From positions 1 to 7,193 of the forward strand of contig JAFLUV010000121.1 of NCBI GenBank assembly GCA_022508635.1: a stretch of 7,193 bases of DNA. The letters run 5' to 3'. The notes under the pieces were generated by a model. It worked only from the letters and a program-made list of their open reading frames with translations, was not told the DNA's origin and ran no database searches. This DNA is from Prevotellaceae bacterium (GTDB taxonomy: Bacteria > Bacteroidota > Bacteroidia > Bacteroidales > Bacteroidaceae). Positions 1 through 5,424 of the stretch are shown here, piece by piece. Made by a program: the position numbers and the translations under genes. Every line of letters starts with the position of its first letter. The stretch's first letter is position 1.

Positions 1-332
1 CCTACGTAGCATGGAACATCGTCGGCGTCTCCTACATGTCCGGCTTCAACAGCCCCGCAGATGCCGGTCTGCTGAACATCAAGCTCGCAGGCGTACGCGG
101 CTACACGCCCTCATGGAAGTGGATAAGAGGCTACGTAGACCTGAACATGGGTCTGGGTGTTAATTACTACTACGACTACAGGACAGACGACACAGAGTTC
201 AACCCCAACTTCGGTCTCGAATTTGGCGTAGGCGTCCAGGTTCACAAGAATGTGGCTGTAGGCTACAACCTCAACTTCCTTGCTCCCGACAAGGCAAAGG
301 GACACATGGCAAAAATCTCCGTCCTCTTCTAA
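1..332 (+). CDS. C-terminal part of an outer-membrane beta-barrel protein (5' end outside window)
   Basis: The frame is open from base 3, giving 109 residues before the TAA at 330-332. The true start lies upstream of the window. The sequence shows alternating polar and hydrophobic/aromatic stretches typical of transmembrane beta-strands (for example GYVDLNMGLGVNYYYDY, then FGLEFGVGVQVHKNVAVGYN). It ends in a strand with a C-terminal phenylalanine (AKISVLF), the classic beta-signal read by the BAM complex. Short polar turns such as RTDDTEFNPN separate the strands. This supports an outer-membrane protein of the small porin-like/OmpW or PorT-like kind, but the family cannot be fixed from this fragment. 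It is followed 22 bases later by a strong terminator, so it ends its transcript. Barrel assignment is fairly sure; specific function is unknown. Confidence 0.72.
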   Translation, partial: YVAWNIVGVSYMSGFNSPADAGLLNIKLAGVRGYTPSWKWIRGYVDLNMGLGVNYYYDYRTDDTEFNPNFGLEFGVGVQVHKNVAVGYNLNFLAPDKAKGHMAKISVLF

Positions 333-354
333 GAAGAGCAACGGGAGACAACAC

Positions 355-391
355 AAAGGGGACTGCGTCACGAACGGCGCAGTCCCCTTTT
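355..391 (+). terminator. Rho-independent terminator after the barrel gene
   Basis: A perfect 13-bp inverted repeat: AAAGGGGACTGCG at 355-367 pairs with CGCAGTCCCCTTT at 378-390, around the 10-nt loop at 368-377. The right arm ends in TTTT (388-391). The stem is GC-rich at its centre and starts 22 bases after the upstream stop codon. The A/T base pairs at the foot make it potentially active in both directions. The T tract is short, but the stem is strong. The right arm also forms the beginning of the adjoining tandem repeat. Confidence 0.88.
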
Positions 392-477
392 GCATTACGG
401 CACATTGCCCTTTTGCATCACGTCACATTGTCCTTTTGCGTCACGTCACATTGCACTTTTGCATCACGCAGCAGTCC
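385..477. repeat. 23-bp direct tandem repeat, about four copies
   Basis: Three full 23-bp units lie head to tail at 385-407, 408-430 and 431-453. The consensus is CCCTTTTGCATCACG followed by TCACATTG. A fourth, truncated unit starts at 454 (CACTTTTGCATCACG to 468) and continues as CAGCAGTCC. Copies differ by one to three bases (GCATTACGG, GCATCACGT, GCGTCACGT). The period is not a multiple of three and the first unit overlaps the terminator, so this is not protein repeat. There are no spacers, so it is not CRISPR. The terminator loop and right arm (365-391) read like a diverged copy zero. Confidence 0.85.
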
Positions 478-516
478 ACAGAAACCCCTCATTTACCCTA
501 TTTCCAAAGGCTTTTC

Positions 517-547
517 TTGCTTTCCCCGCAAAAAAACGCTAACTTTG
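517..547 (+). promoter_or_regulatory. Bacteroidota sigma-ABfr-type promoter for the VOC-argS group
   Basis: The -7 element TAACTTTG at 540-547 matches the Bacteroidota consensus TAnnTTTG exactly. A TTG at 517-519 lies 20 bp upstream, which is the expected -33 element and spacing for the primary sigma factor of this phylum. Transcription would begin at roughly 553-556, leaving an untranslated leader of about 85-90 nt before the VOC start at 641. No other TAnnTTTG with a partner TTG was noticed before the downstream genes, so this is the best candidate for driving VOC, argS and RNase H. Confidence 0.75.
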
Positions 548-590
548 CAGCCGCATATCACAGGACAGAACCCCGGCAGGAGAGACACAC

Positions 591-626
591 ATGCACCGCA
601 CCACACACACAGGTACACATATTTAA
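591..626 (+). other. Possible 11-codon upstream ORF in the leader (MHRTTHTGTHI)
   Basis: An ATG at 591 opens a reading frame of 11 codons ending at TAA 624-626, 14 bases before the VOC start. It is preceded by AGGAGA at 578-583 with a 7-nt gap, which would be a good Shine-Dalgarno in most bacteria, although Bacteroidota rely on it little. The peptide has four Thr and three His out of eleven residues, which is reminiscent of an amino-acid-sensing leader peptide. However, the CA-rich DNA here (CACACACACA) would give Thr/His by composition alone. No attenuator hairpin was found between it and the VOC start. Treat as tentative. Confidence 0.25.
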
Positions 627-640
627 TATTATATAGCGCA

Positions 641-1204
641 ATGAAAAAAATAGCAAGCAAGACGACAAAGACCGCAAGACAGACTGCGGAAATACTCAGT
701 ATCGCAGCCCTCATGATGCTGACGGCATGCACCGCTCCCGGCAATCCGTCGGCCGCAACAGAAGAGGAAGAACCCGCACGCGAGCTGTTCCGCGAGGCAA
801 ACCTGCCCGAGACGGGAACAGACGTCAGCGCCTACTCCACCGGCATACAGCACGTGGGACTGCCCACGGCAAAGGTGCAGGAGACGATAGACTTCTACAA
901 GGGGCTGGGCTTCACGCTGGCCACGCGCCACGACATCTCCGGACGCGACTTCGCCTTCATGCAGCTCGGCAGCCTGCTCATCGAAGTGATTCCCACACAG
1001 GAGCCCGCAATGTGCAACGGAGCCGTGGACCACTTCTGCCTCGACGTCAAGAACATCGACGAGCTCTTCGCCACACTGCGCGGCGCAGGATACCACATGC
1101 TCAACGACGAGATACAGGACATCGCCTTCTGGGAGCGCGGAGCACGCTACTTCTTCATCGAAGGACCCAACGGAGAGAAGATAGAGTTCTGCGAAATCCT
1201 CTGA
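641..1204 (+). CDS. VOC/glyoxalase-fold lipoprotein
   Basis: 187 residues. The N-terminus is a lipoprotein signal: a basic n-region (K2, K3, K7, K10, R13), a hydrophobic core ILSIAALMML (18-27) and the lipobox LTAC with the lipidated Cys at 30. A linker with an acidic run (EEEE, 41-44) follows. The VOC (vicinal oxygen chelate) domain spans about 68-187, beginning IQHVGLP and ending EGPNGEKIEFCEIL. The four positions that bind metal in glyoxalase I are all filled: H71, E115 (LIEVI), H131 (DHFCL) and E182 (KIEF), with spacings close to E. coli GloA. The family includes glyoxalase I, ring-cleaving dioxygenases and fosfomycin/bleomycin-binding proteins; the H/E/H/E set favours a lyase or isomerase. 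Envelope location is inferred from the lipobox. The Met at 641 is chosen because it supplies a full signal peptide and sits under the promoter; the open frame upstream to 413 runs through the repeats and is not credible. Substrate is unknown. Confidence 0.87.
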   Translation: MKKIASKTTKTARQTAEILSIAALMMLTACTAPGNPSAATEEEEPARELFREANLPETGTDVSAYSTGIQHVGLPTAKVQETIDFYKGLGFTLATRHDISGRDFAFMQLGSLLIEVIPTQEPAMCNGAVDHFCLDVKNIDELFATLRGAGYHMLNDEIQDIAFWERGARYFFIEGPNGEKIEFCEIL

Positions 1205-1261
1205 CACCCACGGCAGGACTCTCCGAAACACCACAGACATAACCCAAAAAGATATACCGAG

Positions 1262-3052
1262 ATGAAAATCGAAAGCAAGATAGCGGAAGCCGTAAGGCAA
1301 GTGGCAGAAGAGCTGTACGGGCAGGAAGTTCCGCAGAAGATGGTGCAGCTGCAGCAGACAAGGCCGGAGTTCGAAGGGCAGATAACCCTCGTCGTCTTCC
1401 CCTTCACCAAGATGAGCCACAAGGCACCCGAGCAGACAGCACAGGAAATAGGCGAGCGCCTCGTCGGCAAGCTGCCCGGCATCGTAAGCCGGTACAACGC
1501 CGTGAAAGGATTCCTCAACCTCAGCATCAGCCCTGCACAGTGGATAGGCCTGCTGCAGGAGATACAGGCAAATCCCTCCTACGGCTTCACGCCCGTCACC
1601 GCAGACAGCCCGCTCGTGATGATAGAATACTCCAGTCCCAACACGAACAAGCCCCTGCACCTCGGCCACGTCCGCAACAACCTGCTCGGATGGGCGCTGG
1701 CACGCGTCATGCAGGCCAACGGCAACCGCGTGGTAAAGACCAACATCGTCAACGACCGAGGCATACACATCTGCAAGTCGATGCTCGCATGGCTCAAGTG
1801 GGGCAACGGCGAAACACCCGAAACATCGGGCAAGAAGGGCGACCACCTCATCGGCGACTACTACGTTGCCTTCGACAAGCACTACCGCGAGGAGGTCAGG
1901 CAGCTCATGGAAAAAGGCATGGACGAGGAGCAGGCAAAGCAGGAAGCACCACTCATCAGGGAGGCACGCGCAATGCTCGTCAAGTGGGAACAGAACGATC
2001 CGGAGGTGCGCGCACTCTGGCGAAAGATGAACGAATGGGTGTATGCCGGCTTCGACGAGACGTACAAGGCACTCGGCGTCAGCTTCGACAAGATATACTA
2101 CGAGAGCGAAACCTACCTCGAGGGAAAGGAAAAGGTGGAGGAAGGCTTGCGCAAAGGCTTCTTCTATCGCCGGGACGATGGCAGCGTCTGGGCAGACTTG
2201 ACGGCCGAGGGACTGGACGAAAAGCTGCTGCTGCGCAGCGACGGCACCAGCGTCTATATGACGCAGGACATCGGTACCGCCAAGCTCCGCTTCCAGGACT
2301 ATCCCATCGACAAGATGATATACGTCGTAGGCAACGAGCAGAACTATCACTTCCAGGTGCTCAGCATCCTGCTCGACAAGCTCGGATTCAAGTGGGGCAA
2401 GGACCTGGTTCACTTCTCCTACGGCATGGTCGAGCTGCCCAACGGCAAGATGAAGTCGCGCGAAGGAACCGTGGTCGATGCCGACGACCTCATCGCCACA
2501 ATGATTGCCGACGCACGACAGATGAGCGCCGACAAGGTGAACAAGCTGGAGAACGTCACGGACGAAGAGGCACAGGAGATAGCCCGCATCGTCGGCATGG
2601 GTGCCCTGAAGTACTTTATCCTGAAGGTCGATGCCCGCAAGAACATGCTCTTCAATCCCGAAGAGAGCATCGACTTCAACGGCAACACGGGGCCCTTTAT
2701 CCAGTATACCTACGCCCGAATCCGCAGCATCCTGCGCAAGGCAGGCGAGGTGGATCTCACAGCCCTGGCAGAAGACACGGAACTGAACGAAAAGGAAATC
2801 GGACTCATCCAGAAGCTGCAAGGCTTCGAGGCAGCCGTCAGGCAGGCAGGAACCGACTACAACCCCAGCTGCATAGCCAACTACTGCTACGAGCTTGTCA
2901 AGGAATACAACCAGTTCTATCACGACTTCAGCATACTTCGCGAAGAGGATGAAAGGAAGCGCCTTTTCCGTATCGCACTCTCTGCTGCCGTCGGCCAGGT
3001 CGTGAAGAACGGCATGGGACTCTTGGGCATCGAGGTACCCGAAAGGATGTAA
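1262..3052 (+). CDS. argS: Arginyl-tRNA synthetase (class I)
   Basis: 596 residues, full length for bacterial ArgRS. It charges tRNA-Arg with arginine at the expense of ATP in the cytoplasm. Domains in order: an N-terminal Add-1 tRNA-recognition domain (about 1-90); the Rossmann catalytic core with the HIGH motif HLGH at 133-136 inside NTNKPLHLGHVRNN; the KMSKS-equivalent KMKSR at 396-400 inside NGKMKSREGTVV; and the all-helical DALR anticodon-binding domain from about 479 (FIQYTYARIRSILRKA) to the C-terminal ERM. Normal ArgRS enzymes often have a degenerate KMSKS, so KMKSR is not a defect. The ATG at 1262 is 57 bases after the VOC stop and lacks an obvious Shine-Dalgarno, as is usual in this phylum. 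Third-position T is almost absent until about position 2880 and then appears often, a change described in the findings. Identity is secure. Confidence 0.98.
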   Translation: MKIESKIAEAVRQVAEELYGQEVPQKMVQLQQTRPEFEGQITLVVFPFTKMSHKAPEQTAQEIGERLVGKLPGIVSRYNAVKGFLNLSISPAQWIGLLQEIQANPSYGFTPVTADSPLVMIEYSSPNTNKPLHLGHVRNNLLGWALARVMQANGNRVVKTNIVNDRGIHICKSMLAWLKWGNGETPETSGKKGDHLIGDYYVAFDKHYREEVRQLMEKGMDEEQAKQEAPLIREARAMLVKWEQNDPEVRALWRKMNEWVYAGFDETYKALGVSFDKIYYESETYLEGKEKVEEGLRKGFFYRRDDGSVWADLTAEGLDEKLLLRSDGTSVYMTQDIGTAKLRFQDYPIDKMIYVVGNEQNYHFQVLSILLDKLGFKWGKDLVHFSYGMVELPNGKMKSREGTVVDADDLIATMIADARQMSADKVNKLENVTDEEAQEIARIVGMGALKYFILKVDARKNMLFNPEESIDFNGNTGPFIQYTYARIRSILRKAGEVDLTALAEDTELNEKEIGLIQKLQGFEAAVRQAGTDYNPSCIANYCYELVKEYNQFYHDFSILREEDERKRLFRIALSAAVGQVVKNGMGLLGIEVPERM

Positions 3053-3055
3053 TGC

Positions 3056-3484
3056 ATGGACTACGAGAAGCTGAAAGGTCAGGTCGATTTCAATGCCATA
3101 GCGGTCGATGCAGCATGCAGCGGCAATCCGGGCGCTATGGAATACCAAGGCGTGTATCTTGGCAACGAACAGCGGCTTTTCCACTTTGGCCCGGTGCAGG
3201 GCACGAACAACATCGGCGAGTTCCTTGCCATCGTTCATGCCCTGGCTCTCATTAAGAAGAACGGATGGAACATGAAGGTCTACAGCGACAGTATCAGCGG
3301 TATGGCCTGGGTGAGGAACAAACGTGCCAAGACCACCCTGAAGCGAGATGCGAAGACTGCCCAGGCGCTCGACCTTGTCATTCGTGCCGAAAACTGGCTC
3401 TGGCAGCATCCTGAACACGCGCAGGTGATGAAGTGGAACACGGAGGAGTGGGGTGAGATACCTGCTGACTTTGGGCGAAAATAG
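3056..3484 (+). CDS. Ribonuclease H family protein (single RNase HI domain)
   Basis: 142 residues forming a compact RNase HI fold that cleaves the RNA strand of RNA-DNA hybrids (R-loops, primers) with two metal ions. All four acidic catalytic residues are visible: D18 (AVDAACSGNPG), E55 (NNIGEFLAIVHAL), D78 (VYSDSISGMAWV) and D138 (EIPADFGRK). The ending WNTEEWGEIPADFGRK is typical of Bacteroidota RNase H proteins. Many relatives in the phylum carry an N-terminal viroplasmin-like hybrid-binding domain of about 50 residues; this one begins almost at the catalytic strand and lacks it. The start ATG 3056 is only one codon (TGC) past the argS stop and in the same frame, so translation is probably coupled. 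A competing ATG at 3052 overlaps the argS stop but leads to an unrelated frame. Function is well supported; exact paralogue (rnhA equivalent or accessory) is not certain. Confidence 0.9.
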   Translation: MDYEKLKGQVDFNAIAVDAACSGNPGAMEYQGVYLGNEQRLFHFGPVQGTNNIGEFLAIVHALALIKKNGWNMKVYSDSISGMAWVRNKRAKTTLKRDAKTAQALDLVIRAENWLWQHPEHAQVMKWNTEEWGEIPADFGRK

Positions 3485-3558
3485 GGACGAGGGAACTGTT
3501 TGCCGCTTCCTGAGGTAGCAAAGGGCGAACGACGAAACGATAAAATACTAAATGTAAG

Positions 3559-5415
3559 TTGAAGCGAGACGTACATTATCTGGAATATCTTTACTGCCAT
3601 TTGCTCGTCATATTCCTGATGGGCAGGGCAGGGTTCCTGCTGAATAACGTTGGTGTACAGCACATCACGTTGTCCGAGTCGCTCGGCGCTTGCTGGCGCG
3701 GCTTTGTGGGTCATGACCTTATGGTTACTGCCTTCCTGCTCACCGTGCCCTGGCTCATGGGACTCCTCACGTTGCGTTACCCCGCACTTCACCTTCGTGC
3801 CTGGCTCACACCATACTATATTTTCATGGGATTTGCGGTGGCCGGCATCATCGTGGGCGATGCCGTGATGTACGAGTATTGGCAGTTCAAGCTCTCTGCC
3901 GTGGTGCTTAGCTATGCTTCTTCGCCCGAAGGTGCCGGCAACAGCGTTAGCCTCGCCTACATCTTGGTGCGTGTGGCATTTTTCCTTCTGCTCGCCTTCT
4001 GGACTATTATCCCTTGCATCTTGTTCACACCCAAGATTCTTCCGGCAGGGCGCACGGAGCGTCTTTGGCTCCGCAACATCAGCATCATCTGGACGTTCCT
4101 GCTTGTCTCCGGCATCTGTTTTATGCGTCAGGGCGATGTCTATGGCAGTTCGCGAAAGCAGCTTGCTGACCATGCCGCTGTCAATCCAGTCTATGCCTTT
4201 GTATCGAGCATCCGCCTGAGTGATGACTACTCCCGGCGTTACGACTATCTCTCCGAAGGTGATCGTGTTGACCTCTTCCGTGGTCTCTACCCCGAACCTG
4301 CCGATGACATACAGGATACATTACTTACCTGCTCTCGACCTGACGTTCTGGTGGTCTTCATGGAGAGTTTCGGCAGCCGTTTCGTGCAGGAGATAGGCGG
4401 ACTGCCCGACGTGGCACCCGGATGGAGTCGTCTCATTCCCGAGGGTATCTTCTGGCAAAACTTCTATAGTAACTCTTTCCGTACTGACCGGGGTACCGTC
4501 AGTACTTTCAGTGGTTACGTGAGCTATCCCGATGTCAGCCTCATGAAGCAGACAAAATTCCACGCAACACTTCCTTCGTTAGCGCGTTCCTTCCGGCGGC
4601 AAGGTTACGAAACAGCTTACATCTATGCCGGGGCTATGACCAACATGGGTAAGCGGCAGTATCTGGAAGACATGGATTTTTGCCGCCTCTATGATGATAC
4701 ATCTTTCAGTGCCGCTGGCGATGCTTTCCCGCAGGACGGGAGCGGCAGGGGATCGTGGGGCATCTACGACAGCATCTCGTGCCAGAAGGCGTGTCGGCTC
4801 GTCGCACAGTGGCAGGAGGGGCACCACTTCATGGTCGTACAGACCATTTCCAGTCACGAGCCTTGGGAAGTGCCCTATCACCGTCTGGATGATAAGGTTC
4901 TCAATGCCTTTGCTTACAGTGATTATAGTGTAGCCTGCATGGTGGACAGTCTGCGGAAGCTCCCGCAGTGGGATAATCTGCTCGTCATCATGCTGCCTGA
5001 CCACGGCTATCTCTATCAACAGACCTTCGACGACCCAGGCTTCTTTCACGCTCCCATGCTTTGGCTCGGCGGGGCTGTACGCCAACCGCGCCGTATGGAC
5101 GTGCTCATGAACCAAAGCGACCTGGCAGCTACCTTGCTCTCGCAAATGGAAATCCCGCACGACGAATACCGATGGAGCCGCAATGTGCTGAGTCGTACCT
5201 ATACCTATCCTTTCGTCTACTGCAACTATCCTGCTGGTATGCTCTTTGCCGACAGTACGGGATTCAGTCTCTTCGACCTTGCAGGCGATGTTGCTATCCT
5301 GGAACAGCCTGCCGACGACGGCAATCGCATCCTTCGTGCCAAAGCCATTCTGCAAAGCAGCTACGACCAGCTTGAAGAGAATCGTACCATAACCATGAAT
5401 CACCAAACAGAATAA
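3559..5415 (+). CDS. LTA-synthase/sulfatase-family membrane phosphotransferase
   Basis: 618 residues. Five probable transmembrane helices (about 8-28, 54-72, 83-103, 132-156, 172-189) anchor a periplasmic alkaline-phosphatase-fold domain (about 262-550). Active-site residues match the LtaS/OpgB group: metal ligand E269 (VVFMESFG), nucleophile T309 (SNSFRTDRGTVSTFSGY), H433 (ISSHEPW), D481-H482 (LPDHG) and H497 (FFHAPM). Family members transfer phosphoglycerol or phosphoethanolamine from a phospholipid to a glycan or lipid. In the stretch equivalent to the LtaS glycerophosphate pocket (around 361-366, TNMGKR) the Trp of LtaS appears absent, so the head group may differ. The start is taken as TTG 3559: an in-frame TAA sits at 3541, no ATG lies between, and the next in-frame ATG (3619) would remove the first membrane helix. 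It lies 9 bp before an ABC exporter gene. Donor and acceptor are unknown in this lineage. Confidence 0.88.
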   Translation: MKRDVHYLEYLYCHLLVIFLMGRAGFLLNNVGVQHITLSESLGACWRGFVGHDLMVTAFLLTVPWLMGLLTLRYPALHLRAWLTPYYIFMGFAVAGIIVGDAVMYEYWQFKLSAVVLSYASSPEGAGNSVSLAYILVRVAFFLLLAFWTIIPCILFTPKILPAGRTERLWLRNISIIWTFLLVSGICFMRQGDVYGSSRKQLADHAAVNPVYAFVSSIRLSDDYSRRYDYLSEGDRVDLFRGLYPEPADDIQDTLLTCSRPDVLVVFMESFGSRFVQEIGGLPDVAPGWSRLIPEGIFWQNFYSNSFRTDRGTVSTFSGYVSYPDVSLMKQTKFHATLPSLARSFRRQGYETAYIYAGAMTNMGKRQYLEDMDFCRLYDDTSFSAAGDAFPQDGSGRGSWGIYDSISCQKACRLVAQWQEGHHFMVVQTISSHEPWEVPYHRLDDKVLNAFAYSDYSVACMVDSLRKLPQWDNLLVIMLPDHGYLYQQTFDDPGFFHAPMLWLGGAVRQPRRMDVLMNQSDLAATLLSQMEIPHDEYRWSRNVLSRTYTYPFVYCNYPAGMLFADSTGFSLFDLAGDVAILEQPADDGNRILRAKAILQSSYDQLEENRTITMNHQTE

Positions 5416-5424
5416 CTACTAAGC

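Noticed and set aside
385..477. CRISPR-like repeat array.
   Set aside because: Units abut with no spacers and are only 23 bp; no cas genes nearby.
413..640. Upstream extension of the VOC frame to an ATG at 413.
   Set aside because: It would run through the tandem repeats and the promoter and bury the lipoprotein signal in the middle of the protein.
1540..2952. A 470-codon + strand open frame inside argS in a second frame.
   Set aside because: Arg/Gln-rich low-information product, fully inside a secure argS with both catalytic motifs; a shadow of codon bias.
3052..3255. ATG at 3052 overlapping the argS stop, giving a 67-codon frame.
   Set aside because: It overlaps the RNase H gene in the wrong frame and the product has no recognisable features.
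629..3418. A 929-codon open frame on the - strand across the VOC, argS and RNase H genes and their gaps.
   Set aside because: Its codons are the exact reverse complements of the sense codons, because all three genes share one frame. It stays open because these genes almost never use TTA, CTA or TCA. The predicted protein has the Val/His/Leu/Asp-rich look of antisense shadows and matches no family I know.
3499..3522. Imperfect hairpin (TTTGC ... GCAAA) after the RNase H gene as a terminator.
   Set aside because: The stem has a mismatch and two wobbles and no T tract follows; too weak to call. No TAnnTTTG promoter was found in 3485-3558 either.
3280..4173. A 297-codon - strand open frame spanning the RNase H end and the sulfatase-like start.
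   Set aside because: It is antisense to two well-supported genes and its composition shows no domain, signal or membrane pattern.
4579..5406. A 275-codon - strand open frame opposite the sulfatase domain.
   Set aside because: It overlaps the catalytic region of a gene with all active-site residues intact and has no recognisable domain of its own.
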